From Nioella sp. MMSF_3534 (GTDB lineage: Bacteria; Pseudomonadota; Alphaproteobacteria; Rhodobacterales; Rhodobacteraceae), in NCBI RefSeq assembly GCF_030732985.1, contig NZ_JASHJX010000030.1:1-52348 (forward strand): DNA of 52,348 nt. The letters run 5' to 3'. This document shows positions 32,496 through 40,737 of the stretch, piece by piece. The translations under genes were made by a program, and so were the position numbers. The first letter of the stretch is position 1; the number at the start of each line of letters is the position of its first letter. The notes below the pieces were generated by a model. It did no database searches. It saw only the letters and a list, made by a program, of their open reading frames with translations, and had not been told where the DNA came from.

Positions 32496-33185
32496 TCAGC
32501 CTGCCTGAACGTAGATGTGAGAGAATGCCTCGCGCACGGCGCGGGTCGCGTCTTCCTTGCGCAGCTCGATATGGGCGCGCAGGGTGGCCAGCGCACGGCG
32601 CTCGTCACGGTCGGCCAGCGCGTCGAGAATGGCGCGGTGTGCCGACATGCGGATGGCCGCGCCGCGTTCCATGTTCAGCCCGATCATCCGCACATAGCGG
32701 ATGCGTCCGTTGATATTGTCGAGCATATTGGTCAGTTCGGCGTTCCGCGACAGACGGGCGAGGGACATGTGAAAGGCTTCGTCCATGTCGAGCAGCGCGA
32801 TACGGTCGGTGGCCGAGTTATATAGCGGCTCAGAGCGGTCGAGGTCGTCCCTGAGCGCGCGGATATCGGTGTCCGAGGCGCGGGTCAGGGCCAGCCGCAT
32901 CGCCTCGCATTCCACCGCCGCGCGGGCCTCGTAGAGGTCTAGGATACGCTCCGGCGTCAGAGATCGGCAGAAGAAGCCCTGACCGCCGGTGAAGGTCAGA
33001 AAGCCCTCTGACACCAGCCGGTTCAGCGCCTCGCGTAGCGGAGTACGGCTGACCGAGAGGCGTTTTGCCATCTCGCCTTCGCGAATGCGTTCATCGGGCT
33101 TGATCTCGAACTCCGCCGCCATGCGCCGAAGCTGCGCGGTGATGCGGTCGACATTGCTTTCGGGTTTGGGGGCGGGGTCGGTCAT
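32496..33185 (-). CDS. GntR-family regulator with FCD domain
   Basis: Encodes 229 residues: N-terminal GntR winged helix (residues about 10-75, with R-E-G-E-M-A-K-R-L-S-V-S-R-T-P-L-R-E-A) and an all-helical FCD domain with the metal-site residues D-x3-H in M-D-E-A-F-H-M and later H-R-A-I. I start it at 33185 (ATG); the same frame stays open for a long way upstream but runs antisense to the ThDP gene and is not coding. FCD regulators bind carboxylic acids. A perfect GCTGTATACAGC palindrome in the divergent gap is its likely operator. Confidence 0.93.
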   Translation of the reverse strand: MTDPAPKPESNVDRITAQLRRMAAEFEIKPDERIREGEMAKRLSVSRTPLREALNRLVSEGFLTFTGGQGFFCRSLTPERILDLYEARAAVECEAMRLALTRASDTDIRALRDDLDRSEPLYNSATDRIALLDMDEAFHMSLARLSRNAELTNMLDNINGRIRYVRMIGLNMERGAAIRMSAHRAILDALADRDERRALATLRAHIELRKEDATRAVREAFSHIYVQAG

Positions 33186-33254
33186 TTCAGCGGCTCTTTC
33201 CGGCGTTCTGTCGGCACAGTGATATTTCGGGTTGAGTTTTGCAAGATATTTTGA

Positions 33255-33266
33255 GCTGTATACAGC
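33255..33266. promoter_or_regulatory. Perfect palindrome, candidate GntR/FCD operator
   Basis: GCTGTATACAGC is a perfect 12-base palindrome with the TGTATACA core often bound by FCD-type GntR regulators. It lies 31 bases upstream of the ThDP enzyme start and 70 bases upstream of the GntR start, so it can control both divergent transcripts. Confidence 0.6.
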
Positions 33267-33296
33267 GTGAAATACGAATCCGGGAGGGTGTGACAG

Positions 33297-34982
33297 ATGA
33301 CCAACCAGATGAACGGGGCCGAGGCGCTGGTGAAGATGCTGGAGGCGCAGGGGGTGCGGCATGTGTTCGGGCTGTGCGGTGATACGAGCCTGCCTTTCTA
33401 TGACGCGATGCGCGGCATGGATCACGGTATCACCCATGTGCTGACCCGCGATGAACGCTCCGCGACCTACATGGCCGATGCCTATGCCCGCGTGACGGGG
33501 CACCCCGGTGTCTGCGAGGGGCCGTCGGGGGGCGGTGCGACCTATATTCTGCCGGGGCTGATCGAGGCCTCGGAAAGCAGCTATTCGGTTCTGGCGATCA
33601 CCTCGGATATCTCGGTCGGGACCTACGGGAAATACCCGCTGACCGAGGTCGATCAGGACGCGCTGATGCGGCCCTTGACCAAATGGAACACGGTCATCAA
33701 GCAGGCGGTGCATATTCCCCGCATGGTGCGCGGCGCGTTCCGGGCGATGACCACGGGCCGCCCCGGCGCGGCGCATCTGGGGCTGCCCTATGACATCCAG
33801 TATGACCCGGTTGATCCCTCCGATATCTGGGCCGATCCTGCCACCCATACCTTCCCCGCCTACCGGCAGGGGCCAGAACCCGGCGCGGCGGAGGCGGCGG
33901 TCGACGCGATCCTGTCGGCGAAACAGCCATTGATCGTCTGCGGCGGAGGCGTTGTCATCTCCGGCGCGTGGGAAGAACTGGCGCGGTTGGCGGAACGGCT
34001 GGATATTCCGGTGGCGACGTCGATTTCCGGGCAGGGGAGCCTTGCGGACAGCCACCCCAACATGCTCGGTGTCGTCGGGTCGAACGGCGGCACGGATGAG
34101 ACATGGGAGGCGATGGAAGCTGCCGATCTGGTGGTGTTCATGGGCATCCGGGCCGGGTCCACCACCACGGCCCGGTGGGAAGCGCCGAAACCCGGCACAC
34201 GCATCGTGCATTTCGACAGCGATCCGATGGTGATCGGGGCGAACTATCCGACCGAGGTGGGCGTCGTGGGCGACCTGCGCCTGTCGCTGGCCGAGGTGAA
34301 TTCGGTTCTCGACGGGCGTGAAGTGATGGGGTTTGGCGGGGCCTTGGTGGTGGCCGAGCGCAAGGCGCGCAAATTCGCGCGGTTCCGGGCTTTGGCCGAA
34401 AGCGATGAGGCCCCAATCCGGCCCGAGCGGGTGATTGCCACCCTGAACCGGCTTTTGCCGCCCGATGCCACCATCGTCTCGGACCCCGGCACCAGCTGCC
34501 CCTATATGTCGGCCTATTACCAGCAGGACCTGCCGGGGCGTTTCTTCATCACCAACCGGGCACACGGGGCGCTTGGCTATTCCTTGTCCGCGTCTTTGGG
34601 GGCCTGGTACGGGCGGCCCGCGTCCAAGACCGTGGCGCTGATGGGGGACGGGTCTTTCGGCTTCACGGCGGGCGAGCTGGAAACCGTGACGCGCCATCGC
34701 GCGCCGATCACCTTCGTGGTCTTCTCCAACGCCAATTTCGGATGGATCAAGGCCAGCCAGATGGCCGACAAGGGCGCGCGCTATTACAACGTGGATTTCG
34801 ACCGGGTGGATCATGCGGCGGTGGCGGCGGCCTATGGGGTGAAATCCTGGCGGGTGGAAGACCCTGCTGAGCTCGACAAGGTGATGACCGAGGCGATTGC
34901 CCATGACGGGCCGACATTGGTCGATGTGGTGGTGCAACCGCTGGAGGAAGCCGCCGCGCCTGTCAGAAGGTGGATGGGCTGA
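33297..34982 (+). CDS. Thiamine diphosphate-dependent enzyme (acetolactate synthase-like)
   Basis: Encodes 561 residues with the three-domain layout of ThDP decarboxylases/synthases: a catalytic Glu in T-R-D-E-R-S-A-T-Y-M-A-D-A-Y-A-R near residue 52, and the ThDP/Mg-binding M-G-D-G-S-F-G-F then about 25 residues to F-S-N-A-N-F-G-W near residue 475. Family members decarboxylate 2-oxo acids or condense them. It differs from anabolic IlvB in sequence details, and there is no small-subunit gene, so a catabolic role is more likely. GGGAGG precedes the ATG. It is controlled, by position, by the divergent GntR and probably works with the racemase-family enzyme. Reaction unknown. Confidence 0.9.
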   Translation: MTNQMNGAEALVKMLEAQGVRHVFGLCGDTSLPFYDAMRGMDHGITHVLTRDERSATYMADAYARVTGHPGVCEGPSGGGATYILPGLIEASESSYSVLAITSDISVGTYGKYPLTEVDQDALMRPLTKWNTVIKQAVHIPRMVRGAFRAMTTGRPGAAHLGLPYDIQYDPVDPSDIWADPATHTFPAYRQGPEPGAAEAAVDAILSAKQPLIVCGGGVVISGAWEELARLAERLDIPVATSISGQGSLADSHPNMLGVVGSNGGTDETWEAMEAADLVVFMGIRAGSTTTARWEAPKPGTRIVHFDSDPMVIGANYPTEVGVVGDLRLSLAEVNSVLDGREVMGFGGALVVAERKARKFARFRALAESDEAPIRPERVIATLNRLLPPDATIVSDPGTSCPYMSAYYQQDLPGRFFITNRAHGALGYSLSASLGAWYGRPASKTVALMGDGSFGFTAGELETVTRHRAPITFVVFSNANFGWIKASQMADKGARYYNVDFDRVDHAAVAAAYGVKSWRVEDPAELDKVMTEAIAHDGPTLVDVVVQPLEEAAAPVRRWMG

Positions 34983-34990
34983 GCCGGGCG

Positions 34991-35042
34991 GGGGGAAGCG
35001 GCTTGCAAGCCGCTTGAAAGGGCCTTGCAAGGCCCTTCCCCC
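34991..35042. repeat. Tandem 20-bp palindromes inside an outer GC stem between convergent genes
   Basis: Two perfect 20-base palindromes lie side by side with a 2-base spacer: 34996-35015 (AAGCGGCTTG/CAAGCCGCTT) and 35018-35037 (AAGGGCCTTG/CAAGGCCCTT). Both share the centre CTTGCAAG. They are enclosed by GGGGG and CCCCC arms, so the whole could fold as a two-hairpin clover. It sits exactly between the stops of the ThDP gene and the LysR gene, fitting a bidirectional terminator or a dispersed REP-like repeat. Confidence 0.7.
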
Positions 35043-35051
35043 GCGCCCAGA

Positions 35052-35963
35052 TCAGCCGTTTGTGCCGGGGCTGCAATCGTAGGGCTTCAGCTCCTCCAAT
35101 AGCAGCGCCAGGAACTCCTGCCCGACCGCCGACATGGGCCGGGTGCGCGAGGTGATCACCGCCATGTCCATCAGGATGCGCGGGCGAAAGGGGCGGGTGA
35201 TGAAGCCGCCCTCGAAGTCGAAATGCAGCGCGAAAGGGTCCAGAACGGCAACCCCCATGCCTTCCTTCACGAAGCTGAGCAGGTTCTTGAACAGGTGTGA
35301 GTGGACGCGCGTCCGCAGGGGGATGCCCGCGTTGTGAAACGCTTCCCTCGTGCGCCTGTGGGTCATGTGTTCCGGCCCCATGACGATGAAGGGCGTACCA
35401 TCCAGAAGTTCCGGCGTCAGCACCTCATGCTCGGCAAGCGGGCTGTCCTCGGGCAGGGCCAGCAGGGTTTCGATCTGCAGGGGATGCACATTCAGTGCGT
35501 CATGCAGCAGCGGCAATTCGCAAATCCCGATCTCGAAGAGGCCCGATTGCACCCATTCCTGGATCTTCACCGAATATTGCGACTGGAAGGAAATCGACAT
35601 GTCGGGCCGGTCCCTGGCGAAACGGGCAATCAGCCGGGGCATGAAGCCGAAGGACATGGAATGCTGCGAGGCGACCTGAAGTTGGCCCGCTTGTTTGTTC
35701 TGCAGGTCGACAACCGCCTGGCTGACATGGTCGAGCCCGCGCACCACGGTGTCGACCTCCTGGTAGAGCACTTCCGCTTCGGGCGTCGGCACCAGACGGC
35801 CGCGCACCCGTTCGAACAGTTTGAACCGGGTCTGGCGTTCCAGTTGCGACAGGAGGTTCGAAATGCCGGGCTGCGAAATGCCAAGCTGATCGGCGGCGGC
35901 GGTGACCGTGCCGGTCTCGACAATGGCGTGAAAGGCCTGAAGCTGGCGGAAGCGGAGGGACAT
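35052..35963 (-). CDS. LysR-family transcriptional regulator (divergent from enolase-superfamily gene)
   Basis: Encodes 303 residues with the LysR helix-turn-helix (F-H-A-I-V-E-T-G-T-V-T-A-A-A-D-Q-L-G-I-S-Q-P-G-I-S) and a substrate-binding domain. The start at 35963 follows an AGGTGG site; the frame extends further upstream without a better start. It is transcribed away from the enolase-superfamily gene across 100 bases with a TCATCA/TGATGA dyad, so it likely controls that gene. The effector is unknown; the degree of similarity to NocR/OccR-type regulators (opine/amino-acid sensors) cannot be judged by eye. Confidence 0.93.
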   Translation of the reverse strand: MSLRFRQLQAFHAIVETGTVTAAADQLGISQPGISNLLSQLERQTRFKLFERVRGRLVPTPEAEVLYQEVDTVVRGLDHVSQAVVDLQNKQAGQLQVASQHSMSFGFMPRLIARFARDRPDMSISFQSQYSVKIQEWVQSGLFEIGICELPLLHDALNVHPLQIETLLALPEDSPLAEHEVLTPELLDGTPFIVMGPEHMTHRRTREAFHNAGIPLRTRVHSHLFKNLLSFVKEGMGVAVLDPFALHFDFEGGFITRPFRPRILMDMAVITSRTRPMSAVGQEFLALLLEELKPYDCSPGTNG

Positions 35964-35971
35964 GCCCCACC

Positions 35972-35990
35972 TCATCATTTTTTCTGATGA
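35972..35990. promoter_or_regulatory. Candidate LysR operator
   Basis: Perfect inverted repeat TCATCA - 7 bases - TGATGA located 9 bases upstream of the LysR start codon and about 74 bases before the divergent enolase-superfamily gene, on an A+T-rich background. Its position is right for an autoregulatory LysR recognition site. Confidence 0.5.
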
Positions 35991-36063
35991 AGGATAGATA
36001 AATGAATATTGGAAATGATGGAATAGGGGCGGCAGGGTGGACCAAGGGAAATATGGGGACAGC

Positions 36064-37191
36064 ATGTCGACCTGGGACCAGACGATCACGGGAATGGACC
36101 TGTGGCATCTCGCGCTGCCGGTGAATGCGCGGCGCGACCATGGCATCGGCTCGGTGGAGCATGTCGTGGATATTGTGGTGCTGCGTCTGGTGACCGAGGG
36201 CGGGCTGCAGGGCTGGGGCGAGGCAAGCCCCTGGGTGGTGTTCACCGGCTCTGCCGAGGCGACCTATGCGGCGCTGGACCGCTATTTCCGGCCCCTCGTC
36301 GTGGGGCGTAAACTGTCGGACCGGGCGCGGATCATGGCGGACGCTCAGTACGCGGTGGCCCATTGCACCGAGGCCAAGGCGGCGCTGGAAACGGCCCTGC
36401 TGGATCTTATGGGTAAGGCGGCGGGGCTGCCGGTGTCGGAGCTGCTTGGCGGCACCTATCGCGCGCGCATTCCGCTGTCCTGTTCGATCGCCGACCCCGA
36501 TTTCGACCGCGACCTTGTCCTGATGGACCGGCTGCGCGCCGATGGGGTGCGGATCATCAAGCTGAAAACCGGGTTCAAGGATCATGCGTTCGACATGATG
36601 CGGCTGGAGCGGTTGCGCGCGGACTATCCGGAGTTCGATATCCGCGTGGACTATAACCAGGGGTTGCATCATGACGTGGCCCTGGCCTGCGTGCGGGATG
36701 TGGCGACGTTCCGGCCCACCTTCATCGAACAACCCGTGAAGGCGCATCTGCGGGAGTTGATGGCGCGGATCAGGGGGGAGATCGATGTGCCCCTGCTGGC
36801 GGATGAGAGCGTTTTCGGGCCGGAGGACATGGCGCTTGGCCTGTCCATGGGGATTGCTGACGGGGTCTCCATCAAGATCATGAAATCGGGCGGACTGAGC
36901 CGCGCGCAGACCGTGGCGCGGATGGCGGCGGCCTCTGGCCTGTCGGCCTATGGCGGCGACATGTTCGAGGCGGGGATCGCCCATCTGGCGGGGGCCCACA
37001 TGATCGCGGCGACGCCCGAGATCACGCTTGGCTGCGAGTTCTACCAGGCGAGTTACTTCCTCGTTGAGGATGTGCTGGCGACGCCCTTCCCGGTCGAAAA
37101 TGGAGAAGTGGTGCTGCCGACCGGCCCCGGCCTTGGCATCGACCCGAACCCGGATGTGTTGGAGAAATACCGGCGGAGGGCAAGGGGATGA
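36064..37191 (+). CDS. Enolase-superfamily enzyme, muconate-lactonising subgroup (mandelate racemase/MLE-like)
   Basis: Encodes 375 residues. The barrel catalytic residues are all visible: K-L-K-T-G (K-x-K), D-Y-N-Q-G (metal Asp), I-E-Q-P-V (metal Glu), A-D-E-S (metal Asp) and K-I-M-K-S-G-G (second catalytic Lys), with the N-terminal capping domain ahead. Members cycloisomerise muconate, epimerise dipeptides or proline betaines, or dehydrate hydroxyprolines; the exact reaction cannot be told from motifs. I set the start at 36064 (GGGGA upstream). It is flanked by LysR and, tail to tail, MarR; the amino-acid-type oxidase/TRAP genes beyond suggest an amino-acid-like substrate, which is inference. 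Confidence 0.9.
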   Translation: MSTWDQTITGMDLWHLALPVNARRDHGIGSVEHVVDIVVLRLVTEGGLQGWGEASPWVVFTGSAEATYAALDRYFRPLVVGRKLSDRARIMADAQYAVAHCTEAKAALETALLDLMGKAAGLPVSELLGGTYRARIPLSCSIADPDFDRDLVLMDRLRADGVRIIKLKTGFKDHAFDMMRLERLRADYPEFDIRVDYNQGLHHDVALACVRDVATFRPTFIEQPVKAHLRELMARIRGEIDVPLLADESVFGPEDMALGLSMGIADGVSIKIMKSGGLSRAQTVARMAAASGLSAYGGDMFEAGIAHLAGAHMIAATPEITLGCEFYQASYFLVEDVLATPFPVENGEVVLPTGPGLGIDPNPDVLEKYRRRARG

Positions 37192-37193
37192 GC

Positions 37194-37709
37194 CTAGTAG
37201 GTCGTCGCGGCGCGGGCCGCCTGATCGTATTGCCCGGACATGAGGCGCAAAAGCGTGCTCAGCCGCGAAATCTGCTCGGGCTCGAACCCAAGCTCATGCA
37301 CCGCGCGCAGAAGCAGCGCCTCGCGAATATCCCGGTAGCGTTCGCAGGCCGCCGCCCCCGCCTCGGTCGCCGTCACGGTCTTTTCCTTGCCCTGCCGGCC
37401 CTCGCGTACCAGCCCCGCCTTGGCGAGCTTCTTGATCGCGTAGTTCACCGTGTGGGTGTCCTCGATGCCAAGGCCAAGGCAGAGATCGGCCAGCGTCTTG
37501 GCGCGGCCCCTGTGGTGGACGGAATGCATCACCTGCACCTCCAGCGCCGACATGTCCGGGTGCCCGGACGCCGCCATCGCACGCATCATCCAGCGCTGGA
37601 AGGCGTTGTTGGCCAGGGTCAGCCCATACTCGAATTCCGAGATCTGCGGAAAGCTGCCATCGGCGAGATGGGCAGAGGAAACAACGGGGCCAGGATCAGT
37701 GTGTGACAT
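37194..37709 (-). CDS. MarR-family winged-helix transcriptional regulator
   Basis: Encodes 171 residues with a winged helix (residues about 50-125: M-S-A-L-E-V-Q-V-M-H-S-V, then K-T-L-A-D-L-C-L-G-L-G-I-E-D-T-H-T-V-N-Y-A-I-K-K-L and the wing R-Q-G-K-E-K-T-V-T). It belongs to the MarR group often predicted to control aromatic or amino-acid catabolism. It is divergent from the FAD oxidoreductase/TRAP operon, with a nested dyad in between that is its likely operator. Its stop lies two bases from the convergent enolase-superfamily stop. Confidence 0.9.
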   Translation of the reverse strand: MSHTDPGPVVSSAHLADGSFPQISEFEYGLTLANNAFQRWMMRAMAASGHPDMSALEVQVMHSVHHRGRAKTLADLCLGLGIEDTHTVNYAIKKLAKAGLVREGRQGKEKTVTATEAGAAACERYRDIREALLLRAVHELGFEPEQISRLSTLLRLMSGQYDQAARAATTY

Positions 37710-37729
37710 GTCTTCAAACTGCGCCTTTC

Positions 37730-37764
37730 TGATAAATTGTCAACAAAATGTTGACGTATTATCA
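37730..37764. promoter_or_regulatory. Nested palindrome, candidate MarR operator
   Basis: A 35-base dyad with a single centre at 37747: inner arms GTCAACA/TGTTGAC separated by 3 bases, outer arms TGATAA/TTATCA each 3 bases further out. All arms are perfect. It lies 21 bases upstream of the MarR start and 78 bases before the oxidoreductase start, on A+T-rich DNA, which is right for repression of both. Confidence 0.7.
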
Positions 37765-37841
37765 ATTAGCGGCAAAGCTTACCCTAGGGAATCGCCCGAA
37801 ACCGGCGATTTTGCCCGAAACCGGATGGGAGGATGTCCCGC

Positions 37842-39083
37842 ATGAGCGGTCGCATCGTTGTCATAGGCGCAGGTATTGTCGGCGTGTCCGCCGCGATCTG
37901 GCTGCGCCGGGCCGGGCGCGAGGTGATGCTGGTGGACCGGGGCGATCCGGGGCAGGGGACGTCTTACGGCAATGCCGGGGTGCTGGCGTCTTGTGCCATC
38001 GTGCCGGTGACCACGCCGGGGCTGATTGCCAAGGGGCCGGGTTACCTGATGGACCCCAATTTCCCGCTCTTCATGCGCTGGTCCTATGTGCCGCGGATGA
38101 TCCCCTGGCTGGTGAAATACCTGGGCCACGCCAATGACCGCGATACGCGGCGCATTGCCGGAGGGATCAACGGCGTGATCGGCGACAGTGTCGATCAGCA
38201 TTTGGCTTTGGCGCGGGGCACGCGGGCCGAGGAATGGGTGGTCGAAAGCGATTACACCTTCGCCTATGCCGACCGCGCGGCGTTCGAGAAGGACAGCTAT
38301 GTCTGGACCCTGCGCCGCGAAGGCGGCTTCGTGCCCGAGCTGATCGAAGGCGCGGCGGTGCATGAGTATCAGGACTGCTTTTCCGACAAGGTCGGCTGTC
38401 TGGCGGTCATGAAGAACCACGGCTTCATCCGCGATCCGGGCGGATACGTGGCGGCGCTGGCCGAGGAGTTCAAGGCGCTCGGTGGCACGTTCCGCAAGGC
38501 CGACGTCAAGGATTTCACACTGACCGATGGCAAGGTCAGCGCGGTGCAGACCACGGAAGGTGAGATCGCCTGCGATCAGGTGGTTCTGACCACGGGTGTC
38601 TGGTCAAAACCCCTGATGAAAAAGCTTGGCATCACCGTGCCGATTGAAACCGAACGCGGCTATCACATCGTGTTCGAGAACGCGACCGGCGGGCCGACGG
38701 TGCCGGTGATGGTCGCCAGCGGAAAATTTGTCGCCACACCAATGGCTCAGGGCGTAAGATGCGCGGGCGTGGTGGAATTTGGCGGGCTGGACGCAGGGCC
38801 ATCGAAAGCACCGTTCGAGCTGCTGAGACGGCAGGTGGCAGAGACCTTCCCCAAGCTCAAGGCCACGGATGAGATCGAATGGCAGGGCCACCGCCCGGCG
38901 CCCACGGACAGCCTGCCGCTGATCGGTGAGGTGCGGGGAACCGGCGTCTTCGCGGGCTTTGGCCACCACCATATCGGCCTGACGGGCGGGCCGAAAACCG
39001 GGCGTTGGCTGGCGCAGATGATCACGGGCCAGCGGCCCAATACCGACATGACCCCCTACGACCCACAACGGTTCGCAGGGTGA
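37842..39083 (+). CDS. FAD-dependent amino-acid oxidoreductase (DadA/glycine oxidase family)
   Basis: Encodes 413 residues of the DAO family. The N-terminal V-V-I-G-A-G-I-V-G-V-S-A-A is the FAD dinucleotide-binding motif, followed by G-x-G-T-S-Y-G-N-A-G (the DadA-type T-S-x-G-N-A-G), and the C-terminal G-F-G-H-H-H-I-G-L-T-G-G-P is the usual FAD-contact segment. It oxidises a primary or secondary amine of an amino acid to an imino/oxo acid, passing electrons to the respiratory chain or O2. I start at 37842 because GGAGG lies 9 bases ahead, while ATG 37833 abuts it. It is followed by a TRAP transporter, suggesting import and oxidation of the same compound. Substrate unknown. Confidence 0.92.
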   Translation: MSGRIVVIGAGIVGVSAAIWLRRAGREVMLVDRGDPGQGTSYGNAGVLASCAIVPVTTPGLIAKGPGYLMDPNFPLFMRWSYVPRMIPWLVKYLGHANDRDTRRIAGGINGVIGDSVDQHLALARGTRAEEWVVESDYTFAYADRAAFEKDSYVWTLRREGGFVPELIEGAAVHEYQDCFSDKVGCLAVMKNHGFIRDPGGYVAALAEEFKALGGTFRKADVKDFTLTDGKVSAVQTTEGEIACDQVVLTTGVWSKPLMKKLGITVPIETERGYHIVFENATGGPTVPVMVASGKFVATPMAQGVRCAGVVEFGGLDAGPSKAPFELLRRQVAETFPKLKATDEIEWQGHRPAPTDSLPLIGEVRGTGVFAGFGHHHIGLTGGPKTGRWLAQMITGQRPNTDMTPYDPQRFAG

Positions 39084-39130
39084 CCCGAGATAACAAGACC
39101 AAGAATGCAGCAACCAACAAGGAGACTGAC

Positions 39131-40114
39131 ATGAAGACCTTCAAACTGACCCTCGCCGCTGCGGCAACCGTGCTGGCAGGCCCGGCGCTGGCCGATACCT
39201 GGGATATGCCGATGGCCTATTCCGGGTCCAACTTCCACTCGGTGACGGGTGCGGAGTTTGCCCAGTGCGTGACCACGGGCACCGGCGGCGAGATCGAGAT
39301 CGTGACCCATCCGGGTGGCTCGCTTTTCGCGGGTGCGGACATCAAGCGCGCTGTTCAGACCGGGCAGGTGCCGATCGGCGAGCGTCTGCTGTCTGGCCAC
39401 CAGAACGAAAACGCGCTCTTCGGTGTGGACTCGATCCCCTTCCTCGTCTCCTCTTTCGAAGAGCATGACGTGCTGTGGGAAATCGCAGAGCCCTATATCA
39501 CCGACCTTCTGGCCGAACAGAACCTCGTGCTGCTCTATTCCGTGCCGTGGCCGCCGCAGGGGCTTTACTTCAACCAGGAAGTGAACTCGGTCGCAGACAT
39601 GGAAGGCATCCGCTTCCGGTCCTATTCCAACGCCACGAACCGTCTGGCGGAGCTGACCGGCATGTTGCCGGTGACCATCGAAGCGGCTGAAATCAGCCAG
39701 GCCTTTGCCACCGGCGTGGCCTCGTCCATGGTGTCCTCGGGCGCGACCGGCTATGACCGCCGTGTGTGGGAAAGCCTGAGCCACTTCTACGAAGTCGACG
39801 CATGGCTGCCGCGCAACTATGTCTTCGTGAATGCCGATGTCTGGTCCGACACCTCGGAAGCCAACCAGAACATCGTCCGGGCCTGTGCAGGCATGGCGGA
39901 GTATGCGGGTGCATGGCGTGCGCGGGAGTATACCGGTTTCACCCTTGCGGGTCTGGCTGCCGGTGGCATGACCGTGCAGCGCGCGGGCGATCAGCTGGTT
40001 GCCGACCTTCAGGAAATCGGTGCCGTGATGACCGAGGAATGGCTGGCCGATGCCGGTGAAGACGGTCAGGCGATCGTCGATGCCTATCGCGCGGCGATGG
40101 CTGCACAGCAGTAA
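39131..40114 (+). CDS. TRAP transporter periplasmic substrate-binding protein (DctP family)
   Basis: Encodes 327 residues with a 21-residue Sec signal peptide (M-K-T-F-K-L then Ala/Leu run, cleaved after P-A-L-A). The mature domain has the DctP features F-N-Q-E-V-N-S-V-A-D-M-E-G-I-R-F-R and E-I-S-Q-A-F-A-T-G-V. The conserved Arg in I-R-F-R usually contacts the substrate carboxylate. It delivers an organic acid or amino-acid-like substrate to DctQM. AAGGAG precedes the ATG; a hairpin follows the stop. Confidence 0.93.
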   Translation: MKTFKLTLAAAATVLAGPALADTWDMPMAYSGSNFHSVTGAEFAQCVTTGTGGEIEIVTHPGGSLFAGADIKRAVQTGQVPIGERLLSGHQNENALFGVDSIPFLVSSFEEHDVLWEIAEPYITDLLAEQNLVLLYSVPWPPQGLYFNQEVNSVADMEGIRFRSYSNATNRLAELTGMLPVTIEAAEISQAFATGVASSMVSSGATGYDRRVWESLSHFYEVDAWLPRNYVFVNADVWSDTSEANQNIVRACAGMAEYAGAWRAREYTGFTLAGLAAGGMTVQRAGDQLVADLQEIGAVMTEEWLADAGEDGQAIVDAYRAAMAAQQ

Positions 40115-40128
40115 CGCTGTCTCTCCCG

Positions 40129-40167
40129 CCTCGGGGGCGCTGTGACCGTGGTCCGGTGCCCCCGAGG
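40129..40167 (+). repeat. Intercistronic hairpin between dctP and dctQ
   Basis: CCTCGGGGGC and GCCCCCGAGG form a perfect 10-base-pair stem with a 19-base loop in the 82-base gap after the binding-protein gene. No T-run follows. As for phnD/phnE, it may keep the binding-protein transcript more abundant than the membrane-subunit part. Confidence 0.65.
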
Positions 40168-40196
40168 GTCTTCCCCTTCCGAATAGAGGCTGATCC

Positions 40197-40733
40197 ATGA
40201 CCGGAACTCTCGGAGTGCTGCGCAGATTGCTTGACGGGTTATACAAGGGCTCCGGTGTTCTGGCCGCCCTGTGCCTTGTCACCATCCTTCTGCTGATCGT
40301 TGCCCAAATGGTGGCCCGCTGGACCGGCGAGCTGTTTCCCGGTGCCCCCAATTACGCGGGCTATGTCATGGCCGCGGCAAGCTTTCTTGCCTTTGCCAGC
40401 GCCCTGAATGGCGGCGCGCATATTCGCGTGTCGATCCTGCTGAATGCCGTTCCGGTACGCATCAAATGGCTGCTGGAAATCTGGTGTTTCGGGGTGGCTA
40501 CGGCCATTTCCGCCTATTTCGTCTACTACGCCTACTGGTTCGTCTACTGGTCGTGGAAGTTCAACGAGGTCAGCCAGGCGCAGGACGCCACGCCGCTGTG
40601 GATCCCGCAGTCGGTCATGGTCATTGGCGGGGCCATCCTGACCATCGCCTTCCTCGACAACCTGATTTCGGTCCTCTTCAAGGGCGAAAGCAGGTTGGGC
40701 AGCAACATCGTCGATCAAAGCTTCGGGGAGTGA
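40197..40733 (+). CDS. TRAP transporter small membrane subunit (DctQ family)
   Basis: Encodes 178 residues with four membrane segments (about 20-38, 53-73, 93-113 and 138-157) and the conserved small-subunit segment A-S-F-L-A-F-A-S-A-L-N-G-G-A-H-I-R-V. DctQ bridges the binding protein and the large permease. The ATG follows AGAGG and dctM starts 4 bases after the stop. Confidence 0.92.
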   Translation: MTGTLGVLRRLLDGLYKGSGVLAALCLVTILLLIVAQMVARWTGELFPGAPNYAGYVMAAASFLAFASALNGGAHIRVSILLNAVPVRIKWLLEIWCFGVATAISAYFVYYAYWFVYWSWKFNEVSQAQDATPLWIPQSVMVIGGAILTIAFLDNLISVLFKGESRLGSNIVDQSFGE

Positions 40734-40737
40734 TGAC

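Noticed and set aside
32496-35030. A single 844-codon minus-strand frame covering the GntR gene and all of the ThDP gene
   Set aside because: The GntR product starts clearly at 33185. Everything upstream is antisense to the ThDP enzyme gene, Arg/His/Pro-rich and without domains; it is open only because of GC-rich codon bias.
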